A DNA stretch of 64,000 bases from Neiella holothuriorum (lineage in GTDB: Bacteria; Pseudomonadota; Gammaproteobacteria; Enterobacterales; Neiellaceae). The notes beneath the pieces were generated by a model. That model saw only the letters and a list, made by a program, of their open reading frames with translations. It did not search any database and was not told the origin of the DNA. The number at the start of each line of letters is the position of its first letter. Position 1 is the stretch's first letter. The position numbers were made by a program, and so were the translations under genes. This document shows, piece by piece, positions 51,979-61,490 of the stretch. The stretch spans positions 109,367 to 173,366 of the forward strand of contig NZ_JAHZSS010000007.1 in assembly GCF_019457915.1 (NCBI RefSeq), written 5' to 3'.

Positions 51979-53391
51979 CTAATCTCCGGATGCGTCTGGC
52001 CACGCGGGTAACAACACAACGTCCGGCTTAGTTTTGCCACTAAAGAGGTAGCGTTGCAGTAATTGGTAGCTGTCGCGCTCAAATGTAAGTGCCGGTTGCT
52101 GCTGAGTTTGCCAGTCATAAAAGCTTTGCTCATCACTGACGGTAACTAAATGACACCACTGCCAAACCACATGAAACTGCTCTATGCCGGTAAAATCGTC
52201 TTTCTCTCGAATACCAATGGGTCCATCCCACGGCCAGCTTTTTAACTTCAAGCCCTGCAACGCAAGGTTCACTCGGGCGTTATAACTGGCGCAGTCTTCT
52301 TGTTGTTCACAGGCGCCTTTGCACTGTTCAATTTGGCGGCCAAAACACGGTCCAGTTGCAGTTTCCAGCCCCATTAGCGCATTGCATAACTGGTATGTAC
52401 GCGTTAGTCCGGCGAGCGCTTTTTCGGCTTCTTTGCGCGTTTTGAATAAGCCAAAGTGCTGCGGTAACTGCGCCATATCGATGTCTTCTTCAATGCTGGC
52501 AATCAAATAACCGTGGCCGTTGTCTTGCAAACGAATGGTTTTTAACTCTTTTGCCGCCCGGCTCCGGCGATTATGGATCGGTTGCCGTTGTTTGATTTCC
52601 TGCAGCTCAAGTAATTGCGCCCCTAAATCACCGGCGGTTTGGGTGTAATCAATACGATAGACTTGCTGTGATAATTGTTGTGACTTATGCAGACGGTGAT
52701 CGTCCTGAAAGTGACTGCTCACTCGCTGATAAATGTTGACGCTTTTGCCCACGTAAAGCAGCGCCCCGTCTTCGCCCCAAAATCGATAGACGCCGGGGCT
52801 AGTCGGTAACCCGTCCAATGCATCTGGCGGCAAATTTGGCGGCATGGTAGGTCGTAAGATGAGTCGATGTACGGCGTCATTTACCGTTTGCTCACCAAAC
52901 TCAGCCATCGCATGTTGGTAAAAAGCAACGGTGGCAGCGGCATCGCCCATTGCTCGGTGTCTCGATTCGCAAGTTAAATGGTGCCGCTGGATCAGTTGAT
53001 CGAGGCCGTGCTTGCGAAACTCAGGATATAGCGAACGAGAAAGCTTAACGGTACATAAGTTCCGAGCTTGCCATGGCCGCTGAATACGGCGAAATTCATT
53101 CTTTAAAAAACCATAATCAAAGCGCGCGTTATGAGCCACGAACACGGCATCATTGAGCTGGTGTTCAATCTCGGAGGCAATGTCGGCAAACAATGGCGCT
53201 TGCGCAAGCTGGGCATCCGTCAGCCCCGTTAAACGTTGAATAAAAGGAGACAGCTTTTGTTGTGGGTTGATTAGACTTGACCAGCGGCTGACTTCGAGGC
53301 CTTCGCGCACTCGAATCACCGCGATTTCAGTGATGCGATCTCGCTGAGCTACGCCGCCCGTTGTTTCTAAATCAACAAATGCTAAGTCCAC
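51979..53391 (-). CDS. DEDDh exonuclease fused to UvrC-like GIY-YIG nuclease half
   Basis: 470 residues. Residues 1-180 are a DnaQ-type 3'-5' exonuclease: FVDLETTG (Asp7, Glu9), HNARFDYGFL and HRAMGDAAAT (His/Asp). Residues about 195-285 are a GIY-YIG nuclease (SPGVYRFW, LLYVGKSVNIYQRVSSHF, LELQEIKQRQP) as in UvrC/Cho. Four cysteines, 336, 349, 357 and 361, match the UvrC pattern CxxxxxxxCxxxC that holds an iron-sulfur cluster. UvrC's C-terminal nuclease and HhH parts are missing. A DNA-repair role is likely: incision by the GIY-YIG part followed by trimming. Similar fusions are known as uncharacterised proteins. Confidence 0.85.
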   Translation of the reverse strand: MDLAFVDLETTGGVAQRDRITEIAVIRVREGLEVSRWSSLINPQQKLSPFIQRLTGLTDAQLAQAPLFADIASEIEHQLNDAVFVAHNARFDYGFLKNEFRRIQRPWQARNLCTVKLSRSLYPEFRKHGLDQLIQRHHLTCESRHRAMGDAAATVAFYQHAMAEFGEQTVNDAVHRLILRPTMPPNLPPDALDGLPTSPGVYRFWGEDGALLYVGKSVNIYQRVSSHFQDDHRLHKSQQLSQQVYRIDYTQTAGDLGAQLLELQEIKQRQPIHNRRSRAAKELKTIRLQDNGHGYLIASIEEDIDMAQLPQHFGLFKTRKEAEKALAGLTRTYQLCNALMGLETATGPCFGRQIEQCKGACEQQEDCASYNARVNLALQGLKLKSWPWDGPIGIREKDDFTGIEQFHVVWQWCHLVTVSDEQSFYDWQTQQQPALTFERDSYQLLQRYLFSGKTKPDVVLLPAWPDASGD

Positions 53392-53594
53392 TGGTTCGCT
53401 CTCCCGCGCTATCGTTTTAATGGGTCAGTTTAAGTTTGAGCAACCCGATAAGCGATTCGTCCACCTATCACTATTTGTCAATTGTGCCATGATTAAACAA
53501 GGATTAATTGTGGCTCGACCAATTACCGCAACTATTGAAAAGCCAATCGTAGCTCGGTAAGGTTCAGCCAATTCACCTTATTGAGAATCATTAC

Positions 53595-54029
53595 ATGCTC
53601 ATTCGACTGTTAATCACTTTTCTTGCCGTACTGTCGCTTTGTGCCTGCCAGGAAGAAAACCCCAAACAAGATCCGGAAGACATTGCGGTCGCGTTCTTTC
53701 ATGCGATTTATGTCGATGGTGATGTTGAAAAGGCGAAAAGCCTAGCAGGCCCAGAGCTTGCCGAATTACTTGGCCATTACCGCAACTTAGACGCAGTGAA
53801 GCGCCATATTGTTGGCATGGAAATGAGCAATCCGGAAATTGAAGTCAAAGATAGTAGCGCCGACTTCTTTCGTCGTCTTGACGAAGATGTGTGGGTCGAA
53901 CTGCATTTTAAATCCGTGCAGGGTCGCAGCACGATCATGGATGTACGCGTGGTTCACCTGTCTCAGCAATTTGCCGAAAGCTGGGTGGTTGATAGCATCG
54001 ATCCGGATCCTTTTGCCACCAACGGCTAA
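53595..54029 (+). CDS. Small putative lipoprotein, NTF2/DUF4878-like
   Basis: 144 residues with a lipoprotein signal and lipobox LCAC (Cys18). The mature part begins PEDIAVAFFHAIYVDGDVEKAKSL, a pattern seen in DUF4878-type domains with an NTF2-like fold, and ends in strands (TIMDVRVVHLS, WVVDSIDPD). Not recognised further. Convergent with ggt, 2 bp apart. Confidence 0.7.
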   Translation: MLIRLLITFLAVLSLCACQEENPKQDPEDIAVAFFHAIYVDGDVEKAKSLAGPELAELLGHYRNLDAVKRHIVGMEMSNPEIEVKDSSADFFRRLDEDVWVELHFKSVQGRSTIMDVRVVHLSQQFAESWVVDSIDPDPFATNG

Positions 54030-54031
54030 AC

Positions 54032-55792
54032 TTAGTTCGCTACCGCTACACCTTCGCGGCGCGGATCTGCGCCGCCTAACCAGCCATTTTTAACCCGCTG
54101 AATACCATGCAAGCCCGAGTTCAGATCACGAACTTTGACCTTATAACCCATGTCTTCAAAAGTCTCGATGGTTTGCTCAGGCCAATTGCCCGTTTCCAAC
54201 GCTAAATAATCGTTCCGATGAGAGACTCGCGGTAAGTTAATGGCCTGCTGTATATCCAAGTCACCATCAATCACCGCGATCAGCACCTGTGACACATAAT
54301 TGATAATGCGGCTGCCACCTGGCGAGCCAACGACTAGATAGAGATCATCGTTGTCATCAAATACCATGACCGGTGCCATAGAGCTGCGCGGTCGTTTGCC
54401 TGCCAACACTGAATTGGCCACCAACACACCATTTTTAGCCGGCGAAAAAGAAAAGTCCGTCAGTTGGTTATTGAGTAAGAAACCGTTCACCATTAGGCCG
54501 CTACCAAAAGCCATTTCAATGCTACTGGTCATCGACACCGCGTTGCCTTGGCGATCAACAATACTCATGTGCGAGGTGCTCGGTAATTCCGGTGATTCAT
54601 CATCGCCGCGCCTGGCATCTTCTACCGCGCCATGAACCGCTTTGGCCATGTTCTTTTTCGGGTCGATGAGTGCGCGACGCTCGGCTAGATAAGCTTCATC
54701 GAGCAAACCATCAATGGGCACGCGCACAAAGTCAGGATCGCCAATGTAATGACCACGATCGGCGAAAGCTAATTTGGAAGCTTGAGCAAAACGATGTACC
54801 GCCGGAATCGACAGAGAAGCCATATCCGCCATCGGCGAATCATTAAGCAATAACAATGTTTGTGCGACTGCGATTCCGCCAGAGCTAGGCGGCGCCATAG
54901 AGCATATTCGGTAGCCTCGGTAAGGCGCACACAAGGGTTCACGCAATAACGGCTGGTAGTTGGCCAAATCATCTGACGTTAAGTCGCCTGGATTTTGCGC
55001 TGCCGACTGTACGGTTGCGGCAAGGCGATCAGCCATTGGGCCTTCATAAAACGCTCGATGACCTTCATTGGCAAGAATGGTCAAGGTATTGGCTAGCGGT
55101 TTATTCACTAGTAATTGGCCCGCTTGAAGCGGCTTACCTTCGGGGTAAAAATAGCTAGCAGCCGGCTCTAACTTAGCCAACCCTGGGTTATGTCGTTTTG
55201 CTAATAAACCAGCCAACCGAGGCGACACCTCAAAGCCATTGCTGGCTAGCTCAATGGCCGGCTCGAATAATGTTTTCCACGGTAACTGCCCACCTTGCTC
55301 ATGAGCTTGCGCCATCATCGCGACCACACCAGGCACACCTACCGAACGACCTCCGACCAACGCATTTAGCCATCCCATGGGCTGACCGTCAGGCTTCAAA
55401 AAGCGATTTGGTTTTGCCGCTGCGGGCGCAGTTTCTCGACCATCAAACGACAATAATCGATCGCCTTCAGCGTCAAAGAACAACATGAACGCGCCACCGC
55501 CAATACCACTGGATTGCGGCTCAACGAGCGTCAGCACCAATTGTGCTGCAATAGCAGCATCAATCGCTGAACCTCCGGCATTCAGTATGGTCATTGCTGC
55601 CGCTGAGGCGTGTGGATTCGCCGTCACAACCATCTGCTTGTCACCAACAACTCCTTGCTTTTTCTCGCGGTGCGTTGTGACTTCGGGATCGAGTTGCTCC
55701 TGTGCGGAAAAGGCTGTTCCCACACTCAAAAAAACCATTAAGGCAGCCGCTTTTACTAAGCGGCAAAGGTGTTGCGTCATAGAAAATTTCAC
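54032..55792 (-). CDS. ggt: Gamma-glutamyltranspeptidase
   Basis: 586 residues with a Sec signal, the family opening MVVTANPHASAAAMTILNAGG and the self-cleavage site PSTSHMSIVD, where the Thr before SH is the nucleophile released at the new N-terminus of the small subunit. GSPGGSRII forms the oxyanion site and LLNNQLTDFS is conserved. In the periplasm it hydrolyses glutathione and gamma-glutamyl compounds or transfers the glutamyl group. No operon partner. Confidence 0.94.
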   Translation of the reverse strand: MKFSMTQHLCRLVKAAALMVFLSVGTAFSAQEQLDPEVTTHREKKQGVVGDKQMVVTANPHASAAAMTILNAGGSAIDAAIAAQLVLTLVEPQSSGIGGGAFMLFFDAEGDRLLSFDGRETAPAAAKPNRFLKPDGQPMGWLNALVGGRSVGVPGVVAMMAQAHEQGGQLPWKTLFEPAIELASNGFEVSPRLAGLLAKRHNPGLAKLEPAASYFYPEGKPLQAGQLLVNKPLANTLTILANEGHRAFYEGPMADRLAATVQSAAQNPGDLTSDDLANYQPLLREPLCAPYRGYRICSMAPPSSGGIAVAQTLLLLNDSPMADMASLSIPAVHRFAQASKLAFADRGHYIGDPDFVRVPIDGLLDEAYLAERRALIDPKKNMAKAVHGAVEDARRGDDESPELPSTSHMSIVDRQGNAVSMTSSIEMAFGSGLMVNGFLLNNQLTDFSFSPAKNGVLVANSVLAGKRPRSSMAPVMVFDDNDDLYLVVGSPGGSRIINYVSQVLIAVIDGDLDIQQAINLPRVSHRNDYLALETGNWPEQTIETFEDMGYKVKVRDLNSGLHGIQRVKNGWLGGADPRREGVAVAN

Positions 55793-55830
55793 AATAATTC
55801 GATTAGTCTGCAGTTAACGAGCAGGCGCCA

Positions 55831-56469
55831 TTAAGGCTGTTGTTGTCGATGGGTGGCGATCGCTTGTTCGAGCTGTTCGATTTGTTCCGGCGTAAGCTCA
55901 CCGTCTTTAATCATCTCGGCAATGTGGTTGACATACTCATGCTTCATTTTGCCCAAGAATTCACTGGTGTGCTGCTCTGCTTGCTTAGCTAACGCCACGG
56001 CTTCGTCATTCAGTTGGCCCATATTTTGTTCCAGCTTACGCTGGTACTCATCGGTATTTTCAGCCAAATCTTGCTGTAATTCGTTAAGGTCTTTGCCTAA
56101 GGATTTGAGCAAGTGATCGAGCGCATCAACACTGCGGCTCAGCTTGCCAGGAATTGGCGCTGGCGGCGGCGCCTCAACGTGCTCTAGCATGGCCAGAACC
56201 TCGGCGCGCAGCTCGTCAGGCAAAGATGCCAGCGAAGCTTGTAATTCAGCTGGTGTATTCAATTGTTCGGCAGGCAAGCTGAATTGATAAGCTCGCTGAT
56301 CCGACTGCACATCTACTTTCATTTGCTCGGGTTGCGGAAACTCAACCTGAAGCTGCTCAAGCTTTTCTGGCGGTGAACAGGCTTGTAACAGACTCAAGGC
56401 AGCAACGCTCAGCAATGTAACCAGTCGTCGACCGCTCCGATTGATTCGATTCTGTTGCTGACTATTCAT
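55831..56469 (-). CDS. Putative lipoprotein of unknown function, helical
   Basis: Start set at ATG 56469 (GAGG, 9 bases upstream), 212 residues. A lipobox LLQAC follows a basic, hydrophobic signal. A Pro-rich stretch (EAPPPAPIPGK) divides the protein from a long acidic, Gln-rich helical or coiled-coil part (about residues 110-210). I do not recognise a family. It could be a periplasmic scaffold. Confidence 0.65.
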   Translation of the reverse strand: MNSQQQNRINRSGRRLVTLLSVAALSLLQACSPPEKLEQLQVEFPQPEQMKVDVQSDQRAYQFSLPAEQLNTPAELQASLASLPDELRAEVLAMLEHVEAPPPAPIPGKLSRSVDALDHLLKSLGKDLNELQQDLAENTDEYQRKLEQNMGQLNDEAVALAKQAEQHTSEFLGKMKHEYVNHIAEMIKDGELTPEQIEQLEQAIATHRQQQP

Positions 56470-56707
56470 GATATTGAGCCTCATAACAGTTAGGCTCAAT
56501 AACGTTCGAGCCAAAGTAGAAGATGAAAATTGATGGCTCAGTATACTCAAGCCACCCCGTCATTCCAGTGCAACGAAGCTTTGATTAAGAAAGGATTTAG
56601 CTAGTAACCATCTATTCACAGAATGTTTAGCAGATGTTAACACGGGTTATTTCTGATGCATTGATTATGCTAGGTTATAGCCAATTAACGCGAACAAGGA
56701 GTCTGTT

Positions 56708-56956
56708 ATGTCTGGTACAACGCTGGTTTTTCTAATTGTGGTGACGGTGGTCATTGGCGGAGGCATTCTTCGTTTAATCGACAAGCGTATGAAATATAAA
56801 GATGGGCCGAAAATAGAAGCCCTTGAGCGCCAATTAAGCCTCCTCGAACAAGATACGATTGTTAGTCTTAAAAAACGGATCCAAGTGCTAGAAAAAATCG
56901 TAACGGATGAAGGATACGAATTGCGCCGCACCATCAGCAAACTCGATCAGTCATAA
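56708..56956 (+). CDS. Small single-pass membrane protein resembling PspB
   Basis: 82 residues: one N-terminal membrane segment ([17 protein letters not shown]), a basic stop-transfer stretch (DKRMKYK) and a helix with [22 protein letters not shown]. That tail resembles PspB (RIQxLExIL...), a regulator of the phage shock response. No pspA or pspC is nearby, so the name is not given. GAACAAGGAG lies upstream of its ATG. Confidence 0.65.
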   Translation: MSGTTLVFLIVVTVVIGGGILRLIDKRMKYKDGPKIEALERQLSLLEQDTIVSLKKRIQVLEKIVTDEGYELRRTISKLDQS

Positions 56957-57017
56957 CGCAGTCCAGTGGCTAACAAGCTCGGCGGCTGCAACCTCACTTC
57001 ACTCACAAGGATTTTTT

Positions 57018-57383
57018 ATGCAAGGTGCTATTGCGACCATACGAATTAAAAACTTACGCCTGCGGACTTACATCGGTATCAATGACGATGAAATCGCCAA
57101 CAAGCAAGATGTGGTCGTTAACGTCGTCATCAATTATCCAGCCGACAGCGCAACGGAGTCGGACAACATGGACGACGCGCTCAATTACCGCACCATTACC
57201 AAACGAATTATCAAACTCGTGGAATCCAATCGTTTTTCGTTACTGGAAAAACTCACGGCCGACGTACTCGCCATCGCAACAGAGCATGCTTGGGTGATCT
57301 CAGCACAGGTCGAAATTGACAAGCCCCATGCGTTGCGATTTGCCGATTCGGTATCAATGAGCCTGAGTTACCAAAAAAGCTAA
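57018..57383 (+). CDS. folX: Dihydroneopterin triphosphate 2'-epimerase FolX
   Basis: ATG 57018 follows AAGG; 121 residues, matching E. coli FolX from [20 protein letters not shown] opening through [20 protein letters not shown] and [17 protein letters not shown]. It is a tunnelling-fold enzyme that epimerises dihydroneopterin triphosphate; FolB-type aldolase activity is less likely given this match. yfcH follows 14 bp later as in E. coli. Confidence 0.93.
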   Translation: MQGAIATIRIKNLRLRTYIGINDDEIANKQDVVVNVVINYPADSATESDNMDDALNYRTITKRIIKLVESNRFSLLEKLTADVLAIATEHAWVISAQVEIDKPHALRFADSVSMSLSYQKS

Positions 57384-57397
57384 AAGGCGTTCAAAAC

Positions 57398-58315
57398 ATG
57401 CGAGTGTTAATCACCGGTGGCACAGGTTTTATTGGTCGACATTTGATTCGCGCCCTCCATCAACGTGGCGCTGAGATCACGGTGTTATCGCGCAATACAA
57501 AGGCAGCGTCAGTTCTGCTCGGGCCTAAGGTTAATGTGATTGATCATCTACCGTCGGCCAGCGAGCTCAACAATATTGATGCGGTGTTTAACTTGGCGGG
57601 CGAGCCCATTGCAGAGAAGCGCTGGAGTCAAAGCCAAAAGCGCAAGATTTGCGACAGCCGCTGGCAATTAACGGAGCAACTCGCCAACACCCTTGAAAAC
57701 TGCGCCAACCCGCCCGTGTTCATTAGCGGATCGGCTATCGGCTTTTATGGCAACCAAGGCAATAACTGGGTTGATGAACACACGCCCATCGATGAAAAAA
57801 CACTGCAGCAGGATTTTGCCCATCAGGTTTGTTTCCAGTGGGAACAAAACGCACTGCGCGTTGCTCAACTGACTCGAGTGTGTATCGTTCGCACCGGACT
57901 GGTGTTAGCGCCACAATTTGGCGCTCTGAAAAAGATGTTGCCACCTTACCGTTTGGGTCTAGGCGGCCCAATCGGCTCAGGGCAGCAATACATGAGCTGG
58001 ATTCACATTGATGACATGGTGCAGCTGTTGTTGTTCTTATTGGATTCAGCCGATGCCCACGGCATTTACAATGCCACCGCTCCTCAACCGGCAACCAATG
58101 CAGAATTCAGCCGACAGCTGGCTGCCACACTCAACCGCCCACATTTCTTATTTACGCCAGCGCTACTGCTCAAACTGGCGCTCGGTGAAATGGCGCAGTT
58201 ACTGATAGAGGGTCAGCGCGTTAAGCCAACGCGCTTACTTGATGCGGGTTTTAACTTCCAATACCCAGATCTTAGTTCAGCCCTACATCAGCTGCTTGAT
58301 GAGCCAAAAGTCTGA
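57398..58315 (+). CDS. yfcH: YfcH, TIGR01777 family NAD-dependent epimerase-like protein
   Basis: 305 residues with GGTGFIGRHLI at the N-terminus, FNLAGEPIAEKRWS and SGSAIGFYG, all TIGR01777 family marks. The C-terminal DUF1731 region has PAPQPATNAEF-like and GQRVKPTRLLDAGF segments. The physiological reaction is unknown. It is cotranscribed with folX. Confidence 0.9.
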   Translation: MRVLITGGTGFIGRHLIRALHQRGAEITVLSRNTKAASVLLGPKVNVIDHLPSASELNNIDAVFNLAGEPIAEKRWSQSQKRKICDSRWQLTEQLANTLENCANPPVFISGSAIGFYGNQGNNWVDEHTPIDEKTLQQDFAHQVCFQWEQNALRVAQLTRVCIVRTGLVLAPQFGALKKMLPPYRLGLGGPIGSGQQYMSWIHIDDMVQLLLFLLDSADAHGIYNATAPQPATNAEFSRQLAATLNRPHFLFTPALLLKLALGEMAQLLIEGQRVKPTRLLDAGFNFQYPDLSSALHQLLDEPKV

Positions 58316-58320
58316 GCGAT

Positions 58321-60801
58321 TTAGCCGCCACTGATCTGTTGCCGCAACCGGGTCAACGCGCCTTCGCGTAACAACTGTCGACATTGCTGCCACCCTACCG
58401 CCGTAATAATAATGGCGGCAAATCCAGGCCCGATTAGCCATAAACTAAAATGAGCTTGTGCTGACAAGTTAAATAGCCAAACAAACAACCCAGCCAACAG
58501 CAGTTCAGTGGCAATCACGGCCACACCGCCCGCAATCAAACCTAATACCAGAAACTCAAACAAGGTACTACGCACCAATACCTTGCGCCTTGCGCCCATG
58601 GTTTGCATGGTGATCAACTCTTGTTGCCGCGCATCCATACCGGCACGGATCTGGGCAATAAGTAATAACGCAGCGGCAACCGTTACCAGTACCAACACAA
58701 CGGTCATCGCTAAGGTCGATTGCTTGATGACCGATTCAACACGACTGATAGCTTCATCCACGTCGAGCAGGGTCACATTTGGAAATTGCCGCACCAAGTC
58801 TGCCGCTAAGCTGGTTTGATCTTTAGTCAGATGGAAGCTGGCCAAGTAACTCGCCGCAAACGGCGCTAACACGTCGTCAGACAAAATCATGTAGAAGTTG
58901 GGCCGCATGCTGTTCCAATCCACTTTTCGTAAACTGGTGACGGTAGCTGTTGCAGCGATACCCGCCATATCGAACGTTAGTACATCGCCGAGGTTGACGT
59001 CGAGCCGGTCTGCCAAGCGCGTTTCAATTGAAACCTCACCTGGGCCAGTTAAAAACGTGCCTTCACTCAGCTCGTTCCCCTCGGGTAACTCGGGTCGCAT
59101 GGTGAGACTCAACTCGCGGCGAATACCGCGGCGGGCGTTGTCATTCTCTTTACTCACCAACTGTTGCACTGGCTCGCCATTAATTGCCGATAAGCGGCCG
59201 CGCACAATCGGGTACATGTAGCTGGTTTCAATCCCGTGGGACACCAGCCAATCGTCAAAAGCTTGCTGTTGATGTTGTTGAATATTGAGTGCGAACCGGT
59301 TGGCGGCACCGGAGGGTAATTGCTCACGCCATTGATTGAGCAAGTCTCCACGTACATAAAAAATGCTCATGACCATTAAGCTAGCCAGCGTGAAACCCGC
59401 TAATAGTAAACGATTTTCAGTCATCCGCCGCTGTACATTGCGCACTGCCAGTCGCCAACTGAGTTGCTGACCTTGGCTGACACGATTGAGACCGGCGATT
59501 AACCCCATACTGGCCAATGCGACAAGCACCAAGCTCACGACACCAACTAGCGCCAATAGGCCTGCCAGCTCCCAATCCTTAGCAAAACTTAACAGCAGGC
59601 CAAAAACAGCAATGCCTTGTAGTAACCGCCAGCGCCAACTGACTTGTTCATCAAGTTGAGCATTGCCTTGAATGAGAGCACTAGATGGCGTTGCAAGTAG
59701 CTGTTGGAACGGGCGCCAACAAAACAGTAAGCAACCGCCACAGGCGGCAATAACACTCAACAAAGCGGCACTGAGAACCAGTTCATTTTGTAAGTGCGGC
59801 ATCACGGCTTTGACTTGATCGGCTAGCACCCACAAAGCTCCGTAAGAGCACGCAATACCGATGACCGTAGCCGAGGCCAACACGCTCGTCATAAGTGCCG
59901 CATAACGGCGAATGAGGTGCTTCCGGCTTTGACCAAAGGCTTTGAGCAAAGCAACTTCACGGCGCTGCCGCTCGGTAAAGCGGCGACAGATCACCGCCAT
60001 TGCCGCAAGCGTGAGTAGCACCGTTAATAGGCCGGCTAAGCGTAGAAAAGTATCCGAGCGTTTGAGCGATTTAGATAACGCAAAATCATCATCCGTCACA
60101 CCGCGATAGCGATAAATCTCGCTCAATTGCGGCTTAATCCATTCATCATATTCACTCAACGCTTGCTCATTGCCGGTTAGTAAATAGCGGTACCGTAAAC
60201 GTGAGCCTGGTTGAACAATTTCAGTTGCCGCTACATCTTCTAAGCGAATGAGCAAAGAAGGCAAGTTACCAAACAGGCTAAAACCGGTATCTGGCTCTTG
60301 TAGCAACCAGCCAGATAGTTTGAATTTAGCAGCACCTACTTCAAGGCTGTCACCGAGTTCGATCTGCAACAAGTCACGCAAGCGTTGATCGGCATATACC
60401 TCACCAGAGTTTGGCAAACTAGATATTTGACCCTGTTCGGTCGCGGCGCGGAGCTCGCCCTTGGCAGGGTAATTGTCATCAACGGCTTTGGTCGAGACCA
60501 ATTGCATTGGCGCATCAAGTCCTTCACCAGCAAACACCATGGAATTGAAGCTCCATTGCTCACTGATACGCAATTGGTGCTGCTCTGCGTGGGCGATCCA
60601 GTCGGCCTCGGCTGGACGAGTAGCACTAAGAATGCGATCGGCCCCCATCAACTCAGCACTCGTTCGAACCAGTGATTGCTGCATTAAAACGCCCACAGAG
60701 GTGAGGCTATAACAGGCAAATATGGCTAACAGTACCGAGCTAAATAGCAGCCAAGTTTCCGTTTGCCGCCAATGTTGCCAAACCGCTCTAAGCATCATCA
60801 T
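58321..60801 (-). CDS. FtsX-family ABC transporter permease, YbbP-like
   Basis: Started at ATG 60801 (GGAG, 8 bases upstream; ATGA overlaps the stop of the ATPase gene), 826 residues. It has membrane segments at the N-terminus, clusters near the middle and at the C-terminus, and two MacB-like periplasmic domains, as in YbbP. It pairs with the YbbA-type ATPase. Such MacB-type systems are mechanotransmission or lipoprotein-type machines rather than importers; the cargo is unknown. Confidence 0.88.
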   Translation of the reverse strand: MMMLRAVWQHWRQTETWLLFSSVLLAIFACYSLTSVGVLMQQSLVRTSAELMGADRILSATRPAEADWIAHAEQHQLRISEQWSFNSMVFAGEGLDAPMQLVSTKAVDDNYPAKGELRAATEQGQISSLPNSGEVYADQRLRDLLQIELGDSLEVGAAKFKLSGWLLQEPDTGFSLFGNLPSLLIRLEDVAATEIVQPGSRLRYRYLLTGNEQALSEYDEWIKPQLSEIYRYRGVTDDDFALSKSLKRSDTFLRLAGLLTVLLTLAAMAVICRRFTERQRREVALLKAFGQSRKHLIRRYAALMTSVLASATVIGIACSYGALWVLADQVKAVMPHLQNELVLSAALLSVIAACGGCLLFCWRPFQQLLATPSSALIQGNAQLDEQVSWRWRLLQGIAVFGLLLSFAKDWELAGLLALVGVVSLVLVALASMGLIAGLNRVSQGQQLSWRLAVRNVQRRMTENRLLLAGFTLASLMVMSIFYVRGDLLNQWREQLPSGAANRFALNIQQHQQQAFDDWLVSHGIETSYMYPIVRGRLSAINGEPVQQLVSKENDNARRGIRRELSLTMRPELPEGNELSEGTFLTGPGEVSIETRLADRLDVNLGDVLTFDMAGIAATATVTSLRKVDWNSMRPNFYMILSDDVLAPFAASYLASFHLTKDQTSLAADLVRQFPNVTLLDVDEAISRVESVIKQSTLAMTVVLVLVTVAAALLLIAQIRAGMDARQQELITMQTMGARRKVLVRSTLFEFLVLGLIAGGVAVIATELLLAGLFVWLFNLSAQAHFSLWLIGPGFAAIIITAVGWQQCRQLLREGALTRLRQQISGG

Positions 60802-61490
60802 GGTGTGATCTCCGCCAGCACACCAGCTTGCATGCGGTATTGAAATTGGCATTGGCGTGCCAGTTCGTTGTCGTGAGTCACAAGGATCAGCGTGGTTTTC
60901 AGCTCTGCGTGAGTGTCAAACAACAGTTGATTGATGGCTTCCCCCGTTTGACTATCGAGGTTGCCGGTTGGCTCATCGGCAAAAACCAGTTTCGGCGACG
61001 TGACAAACGCACGAGCAATCGCCACCCGCTGCTGCTCACCACCGGACAGCTCCGACGGTTTGTGGCCCGCGCGATCAGCAAGGCCCACTTTGTCGAGCCA
61101 GTGCATGGCGCGTTCGCGCGCATCAGCCAATCCCTGAAGTTCAGCAGGCAGCATGGCATTCTCAATTGCGGTAAGCGCAGGGAGCAACATAAATGACTGA
61201 AAGACAAAGCCAACCTGACCGGCACGAACCGCAGCACGTTCATCTTCATTTAGTTGATCGATACGTTGGCCTAATAAGGTCATCTGGCCATCGCTTGGCC
61301 GATCTAGCCCGGCTAGTAAACTGAGTAATGTTGATTTACCTGAACCCGATGCGCCCACGACACTCGCTGTTGTGCCTGACTTGACTTTCAAGTGCGTCGA
61401 TTGAAGTATGGTCAGCTGATGATCGCGGGTCGCAACCAGCTTGCTGATCCCATCGGCGTGCAATACATAATCTGGAGTTTGCTTGGTCAT
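60798..61490 (-). CDS. ybbA: ABC transporter ATP-binding protein, YbbA-like (LolD/MacB type)
   Basis: 230 residues with Walker [11 protein letters not shown] loop [14 protein letters not shown], signature [14 protein letters not shown] and Walker [14 protein letters not shown]. The LDSQTGE element is typical of the LolD/MacB group. It is divergent from tesA and precedes the YbbP-like permease, the same as in E. coli. Confidence 0.92.
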   Translation of the reverse strand: MTKQTPDYVLHADGISKLVATRDHQLTILQSTHLKVKSGTTASVVGASGSGKSTLLSLLAGLDRPSDGQMTLLGQRIDQLNEDERAAVRAGQVGFVFQSFMLLPALTAIENAMLPAELQGLADARERAMHWLDKVGLADRAGHKPSELSGGEQQRVAIARAFVTSPKLVFADEPTGNLDSQTGEAINQLLFDTHAELKTTLILVTHDNELARQCQFQYRMQAGVLAEITP

